From assembly GCF_038443705.2 (NCBI RefSeq), contig NZ_CP151764.2:248001-312000 (forward strand): 64,000 nucleotides of DNA, given 5' to 3'. The stretch comes from Yoonia sp. SS1-5. GTDB taxonomy: Bacteria > Pseudomonadota > Alphaproteobacteria > Rhodobacterales > Rhodobacteraceae. Below the pieces are notes generated by a model, which had not been told where the DNA came from, made no database searches, and saw only the letters and a list, made by a program, of their open reading frames with translations. The position numbers and the translations under genes are program-made. Shown piece after piece: positions 34,625-43,636 of this stretch (its first letter is position 1; each line of letters starts with the position of its first letter).

Positions 34625-36099
34625 GTGATCTTCTGACACTTGGCGAGTATCAGGCTATTGCAGCAGATCTGGATCTGCCTCGCACTGCCTTTATCGACGG
34701 CAAGTTCCGCGCAGGCAGCGGGGCGAAGTTTGCTACCATTAACCCGGCTACCGGGGATGATTTGGTCGAAATTTCGGGCTGCAACTCCGATGACGTGGAC
34801 TTTGCCGTGGGCAAGGCCCGCGAAGCGTTCGACCAAGGCGGCTGGTCCAAGATGCATCCATCCGACCGCAAAGATGTGCTGATCCGGCTGTGCAAACTGA
34901 TGACGCGCAACCGTCGCGAACTGGCAGTTATGGAGAGCCTTGATAGCGGTAAGCCGATCCTCGATTGCGAAACAATTGACGTGCCTGAGACTATACACTG
35001 CATCAAGTGGCATGCTGAGGCAGTCGACAAGATTTATGACCAAACGGCGCCCACCGGAGACGATTCAATATCGATGATTGTGCGCGAACCGATTGGTGTG
35101 GTGGGTGCGGTGCTGCCGTGGAACTTTCCATTGATGATGCTGGCCTGGAAAATCGGTCCGGCCCTGGCGGCTGGCTGTTCAGTGATCGTAAAGCCTGCCG
35201 AACAGACATCTTTGACCGCGTTGCGGGTGGCGGAGCTGGCTCATGAAGCGGGCGTGCCACGCGGCGTGTTACAAGTGTTGCCGGGTGACGGTCCCTCGGT
35301 AGGGGAGCCTTTAGGGATGCACATGGATGTGGACATGGTCAGCTTCACCGGCTCAACCGAGACCGGCAAGCGCTTCCTACGTTATGCGGCTGACAGCAAT
35401 CTCAAGAAGATTGTACTGGAATGCGGCGGCAAGAATCCGGCTGTGGTCTTTCATGACGCTGAGAACCTCGATCACGTCGCCGAGCACGTAGTCAACGCGG
35501 CTTTCTGGAACGCAGGCCAAAACTGTTCGGCGACGTCGCGATTGATCGTGCATGCGACCGTCAAAGCGCCGTTGCTGAAACGCATCGAGGCGAGGTTGCG
35601 CGACTGGAAAGTGGGCGACCCGCTGGACCCCGGCAACCGTATCGGCGCGCTGATTGACGCCGAGCACTGCAACAAGGTGCGCAGCTTTCTGAACAAAAAA
35701 GACATGGGTGACGGCCCATTTGTGTCGCCCGTAATTTACGAGGTCGGCGCAGACGATTCTAAAGCCAAGGACGAGATCTTTGGCCCCGTTCTGAGTGTGA
35801 TCGAAGTAGCCACCAACAACGAAGCCATCGCGGTTGCCAACCAGACCGAATACGGTCTCGCGGCCAGCGTGTTTACGGCCAACACCCGACGGGCGATCCG
35901 TGCGGCGCGTGACATTCGTGCAGGCACCGTGACTGTAAATTGCTACGGGGAAGGTGACATCTCGACCCCGTTTGGCGGCTATAAACAGTCGGGCTTTGGC
36001 GGGCGCGACAACGGCGTACACGCCCATGATCAATTCACTGAACTCAAAACAATCTGGATCGATCTGACAGATCCATCTGAAGGAGATAACGTCGGATGA
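34621..36099 (+). CDS. NAD(P)-dependent aldehyde dehydrogenase (PuuC/BetB-like)
   Basis: A 492-residue ALDH with N168 (LPWNFP), E267 (LECGGKN) and the catalytic nucleophile C302 (GQNCSATSR), plus the cofactor loop FTGSTETGK. The N-terminal extension resembles gamma-glutamyl-gamma-aminobutyraldehyde and betaine aldehyde dehydrogenases. It is coupled by overlaps to the DapA-like and MttB-like genes. It probably oxidises an aldehyde produced by the operon's lyase or amine oxidase. Confidence 0.9.
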   Translation: MSDLLTLGEYQAIAADLDLPRTAFIDGKFRAGSGAKFATINPATGDDLVEISGCNSDDVDFAVGKAREAFDQGGWSKMHPSDRKDVLIRLCKLMTRNRRELAVMESLDSGKPILDCETIDVPETIHCIKWHAEAVDKIYDQTAPTGDDSISMIVREPIGVVGAVLPWNFPLMMLAWKIGPALAAGCSVIVKPAEQTSLTALRVAELAHEAGVPRGVLQVLPGDGPSVGEPLGMHMDVDMVSFTGSTETGKRFLRYAADSNLKKIVLECGGKNPAVVFHDAENLDHVAEHVVNAAFWNAGQNCSATSRLIVHATVKAPLLKRIEARLRDWKVGDPLDPGNRIGALIDAEHCNKVRSFLNKKDMGDGPFVSPVIYEVGADDSKAKDEIFGPVLSVIEVATNNEAIAVANQTEYGLAASVFTANTRRAIRAARDIRAGTVTVNCYGEGDISTPFGGYKQSGFGGRDNGVHAHDQFTELKTIWIDLTDPSEGDNVG

Positions 36100-37646
36100 G
36101 CGTTGATGCTGTAGGAAAAACACGTCGTGGGCGCGGCGCACGTAAGGCGGTTCGTCAAAAACGTGACATCAAAATGTTGCCTGCGCTCAAGCGCGGCATT
36201 CCGTTGATGGAACCCATGAGCGCAGAACAGATTGAAAAAATCGATAACGCCTCCTTGGGCATTCTGGAAGATGTGGGTGTTGTATTCCGCGATCCAATCG
36301 CGTTGGAAGACTGGAAGAAAGCAGGGGCAGATGTGCGCGGCGAAACCGTGCATCTGGACCGTGGCTTGGTGCGGGATCTGATAAAGACGATCCCTGCCAG
36401 CTTCACCTACAACGCGCGTAACCCGGCCAATAACCTGCCGTTCGGTAACGACCATTCGATCTTTGTGCCCATGACTGGCGCGCCCTATTTACGCGACCTG
36501 GAAGACAAGCGCCGCAACCCGACGCTGGACGATCTGGCAAATTTCCACAAACTCAGCCACATGCTGCCTGCGATCCATTCGTCAGCACACCACATCGTCG
36601 AGCCATATGATCATCCGATCAGCCAACGGCATTTGCGGATCACCTATTCGTCGATGAAGCATAGCGACAAGACGTTTATGGGCATGACAACCAGCCCCAA
36701 GAACGCCGAAGACGTCATGGAAATGTGCGCCATCTTGTTTGGCAAAGAGTTCATGCTGAACAATCCGGTCGTGACCGGGAACTGCAACGGCAACTCCCCG
36801 CTGGTGTGGGATGAGACCATGCTGGGCGCGATGCGGGCCTTTGCGAAATACAAGCAACCCGTGCTGTGCTCTCCCTTTGTTTTGGGTGGTGCTAACACGC
36901 CCGCAGGCGTCGCGCCGACCGTGGCGCAGCTGAACGCTGAGGCACTGAGCGCCTTGGCCTACACGCAAGTTATCCAGAAGGGGACACCTGCGATCTACGG
37001 CCACTATCTGTCGACTGTGTCAATGAAATCCGGGGCGCCAATGGCGGGCACGCCCGAGATCAGCTTGATGAACATGATGATCGGCCAAATGGCACGGCAC
37101 TATAACATTCCATGGCGGACCTCGAACACATTGGGCGGAGCCAAGACATTCGACGCCCAAGCCGGATACGAAAGCGCCAGCACAATGATGGCGGTTCTGA
37201 TGTCCGGGGCAAACTACATATGGCACTCAGCAGGTTGGAACGAGGCCGGCATGCATTGTTCGATGGCGAAGTTTGTTGTCGATGCAGAACAATGCGCAAT
37301 GGGCTATCGCATGGCGCAGGGTATCAAATGGGATGACTTTGACGAAGCACTGCAGGCCGTCCGCGATGTTGGTCCGGGCGGGCACTACCTAGGCCATCCG
37401 CATACCTTGGAGAATTTCCAAAAGGCATTCTTCATGCCAGAGATGTTTGACAACAACTCCATCGAGCAATGGCAGGCTGACGGTTCTGTCGAAATCAATG
37501 AGCGCGCTTTGCAACGGGTCCGTGATCTGCTCAACGAGTATGAAGACCCCAAACTAGACGTCGCCGTTGATGAAGCGTTACTGGACTACATCGCGCGTCG
37601 CGAGCGTGAAATCCCGGCAGCGGACGCGCTGAATCAGGACCTCTAA
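36096..37646 (+). CDS. Trimethylamine methyltransferase (MttB)-family protein, non-pyrrolysine type
   Basis: A 516-residue TIM-barrel member of the MttB superfamily (MEPMSAEQIEKIDNASLGILEDVGV opening, MTGAPYLRDLEDKRR, SNTLGGAKTFDAQAGYES). It has no in-frame TAG, so it belongs to the non-pyrrolysine branch, whose studied members demethylate glycine betaine, proline betaine or carnitine and pass the methyl group to a corrinoid protein. No corrinoid protein gene is seen in the operon. It overlaps the ALDH gene by four bases, and its stop is directly followed by the FAD oxidoreductase gene. A BCCT carrier closes the operon, which supports a quaternary-amine substrate. Confidence 0.88.
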   Translation: MSVDAVGKTRRGRGARKAVRQKRDIKMLPALKRGIPLMEPMSAEQIEKIDNASLGILEDVGVVFRDPIALEDWKKAGADVRGETVHLDRGLVRDLIKTIPASFTYNARNPANNLPFGNDHSIFVPMTGAPYLRDLEDKRRNPTLDDLANFHKLSHMLPAIHSSAHHIVEPYDHPISQRHLRITYSSMKHSDKTFMGMTTSPKNAEDVMEMCAILFGKEFMLNNPVVTGNCNGNSPLVWDETMLGAMRAFAKYKQPVLCSPFVLGGANTPAGVAPTVAQLNAEALSALAYTQVIQKGTPAIYGHYLSTVSMKSGAPMAGTPEISLMNMMIGQMARHYNIPWRTSNTLGGAKTFDAQAGYESASTMMAVLMSGANYIWHSAGWNEAGMHCSMAKFVVDAEQCAMGYRMAQGIKWDDFDEALQAVRDVGPGGHYLGHPHTLENFQKAFFMPEMFDNNSIEQWQADGSVEINERALQRVRDLLNEYEDPKLDVAVDEALLDYIARREREIPAADALNQDL

Positions 37647-37647
37647 T

Positions 37648-38988
37648 ATGAGCCGGATCGACGTCAAAAAACTACCAGTCGACCCCGGGCCCGCCGCCTG
37701 GAACAGGCTGTTGGAGGACGCCGATCCGGCACAAGAACTCAAAGACACCATCACCGCGGACTGGCTGGTGATAGGCGCGGGTTTTGCGGGGCTGGCCGCA
37801 GCCCACAGGTTGTCACAGCTTTGCCCAACCGACCGGATTGTGGTGCTTGAAGCGCGGCGTGTGGCGGAAGGGCCCGCAGGCCGCAACTCTGGCTTCATGA
37901 TCGATTTGCCGCACGATCTGGCTTCGTCGGATTATGGGGGCGCATTGGAAAAGGACATGGCGCTGACGGCAGATAATCGTCACGCGATAGATTTTGCGGC
38001 GCAAATGGCTTCCGTTTTTGGGCTGGGCGAGAACGTCTTCGTGCGCAGCGGCAAGGTCAATGGCGCGGCCACAGCGAAAGGCGACATACACAACCAACAG
38101 TATGCCCAACATCTTGCTGCAATGGGCGAGTCGCACGAAATGCTCGACGCTGCTGACATGAAGGCCTTGACCGGTACGGATTACTACCAAAGCGGATTGT
38201 TTACGGCAGGAACCGCAATGATCCAACCCGCAGCTTTCGTGCGCGGTATTGCAAGGGGTCTGACGTCCAATCGCGTGCAAATATTCGAAAACAGCCCAGT
38301 GACGAATCTGTCCAAAGATGTTGATTGGACAGCCGCAACACCTAATGGGTCGGTGACAGCGCCAAAAGTCATCTTGGCCGTTAATGGTCACCTCAACAGC
38401 TTTGGCTTTCTGCCAAATCAGTTGATGCATGTGTTTACCTACGCCTCGATGACCCGCGCGCTAAGCGATGCGGAATGCGTGCAACTTGGCGGGCAGTCGA
38501 CTTGGGGGATTACACCCGCGGACCCGATGGGAACAACGGTGCGCCGTATCAAGGCGGCGGACGGGCACCGCATCGTCGTACGGAACCGTTTCACTTTTGA
38601 CCCGTCGATGGAGGTCTCGGACAATCGTATCAAATCTGTCGGCCGTGACCATGATCGTGCCTTTGATGCGCGTTTTCCGATGCTGAAAGGGGTAGACATG
38701 CAATATCGTTGGGGCGGGCGGCTTTGTCTCAGCCGCAACAATGTGAGTGTCGTCAGAGAACTAGAGAACGGACTTTATTCCGCGTGTTGCCAAAACGGGT
38801 TGGGAACTACGCGTGGCACGCTTTCTGGTATGCTTGCAGCAGAATTGGCGACGGACACACAATCTGATCGGCTTAAGCGCGCTCTAGAATCGCCGGAGCC
38901 GCCCAGACTACCCCCAAATTTCATTACAAGACCCGGGGCAACCGCAGTCTTACGATGGCAAGAAATGAAAGCAGGCGCAGAACTGTAA
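37648..38988 (+). CDS. FAD-dependent amine oxidoreductase (DAO/PuuB-like)
   Basis: A 446-residue D-amino-acid-oxidase-fold flavoprotein with the dinucleotide motif VIGAGFAGLAAAHRL (about residues 41-55), then LEARRVAEGPAGRNSGFMIDLPHD. PuuB-type gamma-glutamylputrescine oxidases share this opening and often sit next to PuuC-like aldehyde dehydrogenases, as here. It probably oxidises the demethylated (secondary) amine left by the MttB-like enzyme, or N-demethylates it. The start lies one base after the previous stop. Confidence 0.88.
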   Translation: MSRIDVKKLPVDPGPAAWNRLLEDADPAQELKDTITADWLVIGAGFAGLAAAHRLSQLCPTDRIVVLEARRVAEGPAGRNSGFMIDLPHDLASSDYGGALEKDMALTADNRHAIDFAAQMASVFGLGENVFVRSGKVNGAATAKGDIHNQQYAQHLAAMGESHEMLDAADMKALTGTDYYQSGLFTAGTAMIQPAAFVRGIARGLTSNRVQIFENSPVTNLSKDVDWTAATPNGSVTAPKVILAVNGHLNSFGFLPNQLMHVFTYASMTRALSDAECVQLGGQSTWGITPADPMGTTVRRIKAADGHRIVVRNRFTFDPSMEVSDNRIKSVGRDHDRAFDARFPMLKGVDMQYRWGGRLCLSRNNVSVVRELENGLYSACCQNGLGTTRGTLSGMLAAELATDTQSDRLKRALESPEPPRLPPNFITRPGATAVLRWQEMKAGAEL

Positions 38989-39020
38989 ATCTTGCAAAAC
39001 GCCAACAGAAAGAGGAAAAA

Positions 39021-40841
39021 ATGTCTATAAGAGAACCGTTTACGGACCTAGAAATCGAGACACAAGAAACCGGTTTCTACGAAGGGTACAGTCTGCCGAT
39101 TGCCCTAATTAGCAAAATATCGATGGTCGCCCTTGTCCTTTGGGCTTTGATTTGGCCGCTCTCCGCGAGCGGCAAATTAAGCGAGTGGCAATGGGCTTTG
39201 CTGAACAACTTCAACACTTTCTACATCCTGGCTGTTGGCGCATTTGCCATCTTTCTGTTCGTTATTGCCGCGATCCCCAGCACCGGGGAAAAGGTGCTAG
39301 GGCCGGAGGGTCAGAAGCCAGAATTCTCGAATTTTTCATGGTTTTCCATGATGTTCGGCGCTGGTCTGGGTGTTGGCTTGATGGTTTATGCAACTGCTGA
39401 GCCGCTTGGGCTTTGGGGGTCCAACCCCGCGATCGTAGCTGGCGACGTTGATGCAAACTCGCCGGAGGCGTTGAAATCGGCGTTCCGCTACACGTTTATG
39501 CATTATGGCTTCCACGCCTGGGCGATCTACGTGGTGACCGGCCTGAGCCTTGCGTACTACGCCTACACGCGCGACATGCCGCTAACCATCCGTTCAGCGC
39601 TGACGCCTATTCTGGGTCGTTTTGCCAACGGTTTCGTAGGCCACATTGTCGACGTGCTTGGTGTTATCGCGACTATTTTGGGGGTGTCTGTTACCATCGG
39701 GTTTGGCATCAGCCAGTTCGTTGAGGGCGTCTATTCCATTTCCGGCATCGAGTGGATCATGAACGGTTCAACTGAAGCACCTGCGCCATCTACTGTCGGC
39801 CTGATTGCGGCGCTTATCGTAATTATGTCGATGTCGATTCTGTCAGCTGTGTCTGGCGTTGGGCGCGGAGTGAAGTACCTGTCGAACCTTAACTTGGTTC
39901 TGTCGCTGATCTTGCTGCTGACCTTCGTGTTCTTCGGCTCGTTTCTGTTTGCGATGACAACCTATGCAACAGCGTTCGTGGACTACCTGATCCAGTTCAT
40001 CCCCGTTGGGTTTGGGGCTTACGGACCACAAAGCGAAGCCACCTTTACGGCTGCTCTGCCAGAAGCGGCAGCGCCTTTGGCGGGTGAGTTGTATAGTGGC
40101 GCAACAAATGCCTGGGGTTCGCTTGCGGGCTTCCAAGGTGACCTGCCAGAAGCTGCAGCTGGCTTGGACGAGGCCACAGTGGCCGCAGTCTATGACGCTG
40201 GCTCGCAAGGTCGCTTGTTCAACTGGCAAGCAGGCTGGACCACGTTCTACTGGGCTTGGTGGATCGCGTTCTCGCCATTTGTTGGGCTGTTTCTTGCGCG
40301 TATCTCCAAGGGTCGTTCGGTTCGTGAATTCATCCTCGGTGCGGTCATCGCACCGTCGCTGGTGTGTTTCGCATGGATGACGATCCTCGGCGGTACTGCC
40401 ATTGATCTGGAGTTGAACGGTGGCGCAGACGGCGCGATCATCGGCGCGTCCCTGACGGCGAAACTGTTCGTAACTCTGGGCGAAATGATTTCGGGCGGGT
40501 TCCTTGCCGCGATTTCTATCATGTGTGTGGTGCTGATCATGACGTTCCTCGTCACATCTGCGGACTCGGGCATCCTTGTGATGAACACGATCATGTCTGG
40601 TGGCGCACAAGAAACCGGCGTGAAGCACCGCATCATTTGGGGTGTTTTGCTGACGCTAGTTATCGGTACCTTGTTGGTCGCCGGTGGTGGCGGTCTGGAA
40701 GCCATCAAGAGTGCGATGATTATCGGCGCATTGCCCTTCACTTTCGTGATGGTGCTGATGTGCATCTCTCTTGCTAAAGCGATGTTCAATGATGCGCGTC
40801 GTGACAATGCTGCTGACGGGCTAGCAAGTCCGGCAGAGTAG
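39021..40841 (+). CDS. BCCT-family betaine/carnitine/choline transporter
   Basis: A 606-residue, roughly 12-span carrier. The conserved substrate-binding helices are recognisable (FSWFSMMFGAGLGVGLMVYATAEPLGLWG, and TFYWAWWIAFSPFVGLFLARISKGR with the aromatic box). ATG 39021 has AGAGGA upstream; an earlier in-frame start at 38955 lies inside the FAD gene. It is the last gene of the operon and followed by a hairpin at 40864-40905. It imports the quaternary amine that the upstream enzymes presumably degrade. Confidence 0.93.
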   Translation: MSIREPFTDLEIETQETGFYEGYSLPIALISKISMVALVLWALIWPLSASGKLSEWQWALLNNFNTFYILAVGAFAIFLFVIAAIPSTGEKVLGPEGQKPEFSNFSWFSMMFGAGLGVGLMVYATAEPLGLWGSNPAIVAGDVDANSPEALKSAFRYTFMHYGFHAWAIYVVTGLSLAYYAYTRDMPLTIRSALTPILGRFANGFVGHIVDVLGVIATILGVSVTIGFGISQFVEGVYSISGIEWIMNGSTEAPAPSTVGLIAALIVIMSMSILSAVSGVGRGVKYLSNLNLVLSLILLLTFVFFGSFLFAMTTYATAFVDYLIQFIPVGFGAYGPQSEATFTAALPEAAAPLAGELYSGATNAWGSLAGFQGDLPEAAAGLDEATVAAVYDAGSQGRLFNWQAGWTTFYWAWWIAFSPFVGLFLARISKGRSVREFILGAVIAPSLVCFAWMTILGGTAIDLELNGGADGAIIGASLTAKLFVTLGEMISGGFLAAISIMCVVLIMTFLVTSADSGILVMNTIMSGGAQETGVKHRIIWGVLLTLVIGTLLVAGGGGLEAIKSAMIIGALPFTFVMVLMCISLAKAMFNDARRDNAADGLASPAE

Positions 40842-40863
40842 CATGATTGTTTTCAGCTAAGTG

Positions 40864-40905
40864 TCAGAGCATGAGCAAACAAAGACCAATAAACTCATGC
40901 TCTGA
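40864..40905 (+). terminator. Hairpin after the BCCT gene
   Basis: A perfect 12-bp stem, TCAGAGCATGAG (40864-40875) with CTCATGCTCTGA (40894-40905), encloses an 18-nt loop 22 bases after the BCCT stop. Only a weak T-rich stretch follows, so termination may be incomplete. Confidence 0.5.
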
Positions 40906-40947
40906 CCATTTATATCTCTCAAGTTCGGGGCCGCAGGGAGCATCATC

Positions 40948-41406
40948 GTGTTATTCGCCAATCAACTGGCAACAGCCAAGAGAGTATTGAGTGGCCTGCT
41001 CTTTGCTGGTTCCGGCTGGTTGTTCTGGTCCGGAATGGTGGATGCGGTTAATTCTTCAAAGTATAATGGTTGGACATCCACAACGGCACAAATTTCATTG
41101 GCTAGACAGGCTCCATATCCGAAATCTACCGCTTTGGTTAGATACGTTTACGAAGTTGACGGCGTCCAATTCGAGTCAAGCGTTGTTAAAGTTTTGTCCG
41201 AGCCATTTGTCGTAGACTCGTTCAAGACAAGACAAGGTGTGAACAAGAACTTGAGGTTAGGTCAGGAAATTCGTGTGAGATATGACCAACTGAATCCCTC
41301 CAGAACGGTTATGTTTGAACCCAATCTGACAGGAATATTGTCTATATTCTCGTTGTCGGCATTCATGTCTTTGGCTGGGATAATTTGCTTGCGAATGGGC
41401 AAGTAG
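40948..41406 (+). CDS. DUF3592 membrane protein
   Basis: A 152-residue protein with two hydrophobic spans, one near the N-terminus (VLSGLLFAGSGWLFWSGMV) and one at the C-terminus (ILSIFSLSAFMSLAGIICL). Between them is a soluble beta-rich segment with VRYVYEVDGVQFESS and GQEIRVRYDQLNPSRTV, the pattern of DUF3592. The start is GTG 40948 with GGGAG upstream. The function is unknown, and codon use looks more AT-rich than the neighbouring catabolic genes. Confidence 0.72.
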   Translation: MLFANQLATAKRVLSGLLFAGSGWLFWSGMVDAVNSSKYNGWTSTTAQISLARQAPYPKSTALVRYVYEVDGVQFESSVVKVLSEPFVVDSFKTRQGVNKNLRLGQEIRVRYDQLNPSRTVMFEPNLTGILSIFSLSAFMSLAGIICLRMGK

Positions 41407-41585
41407 TTGCTTGAACTGGAAGTGCAAAATTATGGAAAATCTCATATCAAAGGTTTTTCGAACAGAGAAAAATCATCCAACGATCGATAGCCTAGCAGTA
41501 AATCGTCATCAACATACTCAGCATCGAGATAGTGGATCAGATGAGCATTTAGGCCACATGAACCAACCAAACTTGAGGGGCAGAG

Positions 41586-42377
41586 ATGTCAACAAATTTC
41601 CTACAACCAACCAAATTATTTGACATTGCGGAACGGCGGTTCCTGATTACCGGTTCTGGAAGTGGCATCGGTCTGGGTCTAGCACAAGGAATAGGCGCTG
41701 CGGGCGGAAAAATAGTGCTTAATGGCCGTGATGTTCACAAACTAGAAGTCGCAGAAAACAAGCTCAGGAAATCCGGAATTCACGTTGAAACGGCCGCCTT
41801 CGATGTTTCGGATCCCGACACGATCGAAAGCAATATCAAAAAAATTGAAGCGGAAATTGGTCCCATTGATGTTTTGATCAACAATGCTGGCACCAACCGA
41901 AGGGGTCGCATGGCCGATATCTCGGCAAACGACTATCAGACAGTCATACAAGCCAACATAGACGGCCTGTTCCTGACTACACGTGCTGTCGCACCCTATA
42001 TGCAAGATCGCAAAGCTGGCAAAATCATCAACATATGCTCAGCTCTTTCAAAACTTGGTCGAAAAGGTGCCGTCGCATATTCTGGTTCCAAAGCCGCTGC
42101 AGCAATGATGACGGCCTCGATGTGCGATGAACTGGCAGCCGATAATATTCAGGTGAATGGTATCGCGCCAGGTTATTTCCTCACAGAAATCACGCAAGTC
42201 ATAAAGGATGATCCGGTTCACAATGAGTGGCTCATGAAACGTACTCCGGCTGAGCGTTGGGGACAGCTTGAGGATCTAGTGGGTGCGGCAATTTTCTTGT
42301 CGTCTGACGCGTCCAACTTTGTAAATGGGCATATTCTTTACGTTGACGGTGGCTTGACGGCTGTAATGGGAGGATGA
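41586..42377 (+). CDS. SDR-family oxidoreductase
   Basis: A 263-residue classical short-chain dehydrogenase. It has the NAD(P) motif GSGSGIGLG (about residues 19-27), NNAG at about 96-99 and a catalytic Ser/Tyr/Lys set (CSALS, then YSGSK). The sequence resembles gluconate 5-dehydrogenase and 3-ketoacyl reductase types. GAGGGG precedes ATG 41586. It is closely followed by a glycerol-dehydrogenase-like gene, so the two may oxidise a polyol in succession. Confidence 0.88.
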   Translation: MSTNFLQPTKLFDIAERRFLITGSGSGIGLGLAQGIGAAGGKIVLNGRDVHKLEVAENKLRKSGIHVETAAFDVSDPDTIESNIKKIEAEIGPIDVLINNAGTNRRGRMADISANDYQTVIQANIDGLFLTTRAVAPYMQDRKAGKIINICSALSKLGRKGAVAYSGSKAAAAMMTASMCDELAADNIQVNGIAPGYFLTEITQVIKDDPVHNEWLMKRTPAERWGQLEDLVGAAIFLSSDASNFVNGHILYVDGGLTAVMGG

Positions 42378-42382
42378 GCGCT

Positions 42383-43450
42383 ATGGACAGGGTCTTAGGA
42401 ATGCCCGCGAAATACATTCAAGGGCAAGGGGCTTTGAATCGGATTGGAAATGCGGCGAGTGAACTTGGCCAAAGTGCCCTGGTCTTCGCTGACAAGTTGG
42501 TACGTGGTCTGGTTGAACAACAGGTTTCGGACAGCTTCGAATCTGCCAAAGTCGCGCACCATTGGACAGATTTCGGTGGGGAATGCTGCCGCTCTGAAAT
42601 TGACCGTTTAAAATCTGTTGCAAAGGATCGTGAGGTTCACATCATCAGTGCCATCGGCGGCGGGAAAGCGCTTGATGCTGGAAAGGCCGTCTCATCGGAA
42701 CTAGAATTGCCATTCATGTCGATTCCATCGATAGCGTCGACTGATGGTCCCGTCAGTTCAATTGCTGTGGAGTATGATGAAGACCATACCCATATCGGCG
42801 TCATGCGGTTCAATCGCAGCCCATCCGTAGTGTTGGTTGACACAAGAGTTATTGCCGAAGCGCCTGCCAGATTGCTTGTCGCAGGCATGGGAGATGGACT
42901 AGCCACGTGGTTTGAAGCACGAGCGTGTCACGCAAAAGGAAAGACGAATTTTCGAGGGGGCGCGATCTCGAACGTCGCCATGACGTTGGCGCGTTCTTGT
43001 CATGAGACTATTCTTGAGTTTGGCGTCGAAGCGTTCATGGCTGTCAAACGTAAGACGGTCAACGAAGCAGTTGAACGCGTGGTTGAGGCCAATGTTTTCC
43101 TAAGTGGGGTTGGATTTGAAAACACTGGCGTTGCCGCTGCTCATGCACTCGATGCCGCTGTCTCACGGTTCAGCTCCGATCATTCCATTCAGCACGGGGA
43201 ACGGGTAGCGCTTGGTGTATTATTTCAGTTGCGGCTTGAAAAGGCCGAAAACGACTTGGCCGAGCTCAGGCCGTTCTACGAGAAAGTTGGCTTGCCAACC
43301 ACACTAGGTGGGATTGGTCTAAATGGTATGACACAAGAGAGCCTCAACGCATTGGCTGACCTCATATTACGAGACGGATCTCCAATCCGAAATTTGCCGT
43401 TTGATGTGTCAAAGAAAGATGTCGTTGCGGCTCTCAAGTCACTGATTTAA
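42383..43450 (+). CDS. Iron/zinc-containing alcohol dehydrogenase (glycerol dehydrogenase-like)
   Basis: A 355-residue group III alcohol dehydrogenase of the GldA/glycerol-1-phosphate dehydrogenase type: GGGKALDAGKAVS cofactor loop, IPSIASTDGPVSSIAV, and metal-site histidines in AAHALDAAVSRFSSDH and IQHGERVALG. I prefer ATG 42383 over the overlapping ATG 42374 because GGAGG (42369-42373) has normal spacing only to the former. It may reduce or oxidise a sugar alcohol together with the preceding SDR. Confidence 0.86.
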   Translation: MDRVLGMPAKYIQGQGALNRIGNAASELGQSALVFADKLVRGLVEQQVSDSFESAKVAHHWTDFGGECCRSEIDRLKSVAKDREVHIISAIGGGKALDAGKAVSSELELPFMSIPSIASTDGPVSSIAVEYDEDHTHIGVMRFNRSPSVVLVDTRVIAEAPARLLVAGMGDGLATWFEARACHAKGKTNFRGGAISNVAMTLARSCHETILEFGVEAFMAVKRKTVNEAVERVVEANVFLSGVGFENTGVAAAHALDAAVSRFSSDHSIQHGERVALGVLFQLRLEKAENDLAELRPFYEKVGLPTTLGGIGLNGMTQESLNALADLILRDGSPIRNLPFDVSKKDVVAALKSLI

Positions 43451-43636
43451 AAATCTTTCGGATGCCACTTAGTTGTGGTTCGCCCAATTTTGCTGTCTTG
43501 TTCTCCAAGGTAGTTACTGTTTCGGTTCAGCGGCTTGGCCTAGGGGGCTCGAGGCTGCGCAATCGGACAGATTCTGGAACATTTGCGAACATAGCGGGTT
43601 GCCGTCTGGATTAAGGCGGCTGAAGATGTCGTCTTG

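Noticed and set aside
36096..37646. Possible pyrrolysine-containing MttB, linked to the in-frame TAG codons elsewhere
   Set aside because: The MttB-like gene has no internal TAG, no pylTSBCD-like genes are visible, and TAG ends several ordinary genes here.
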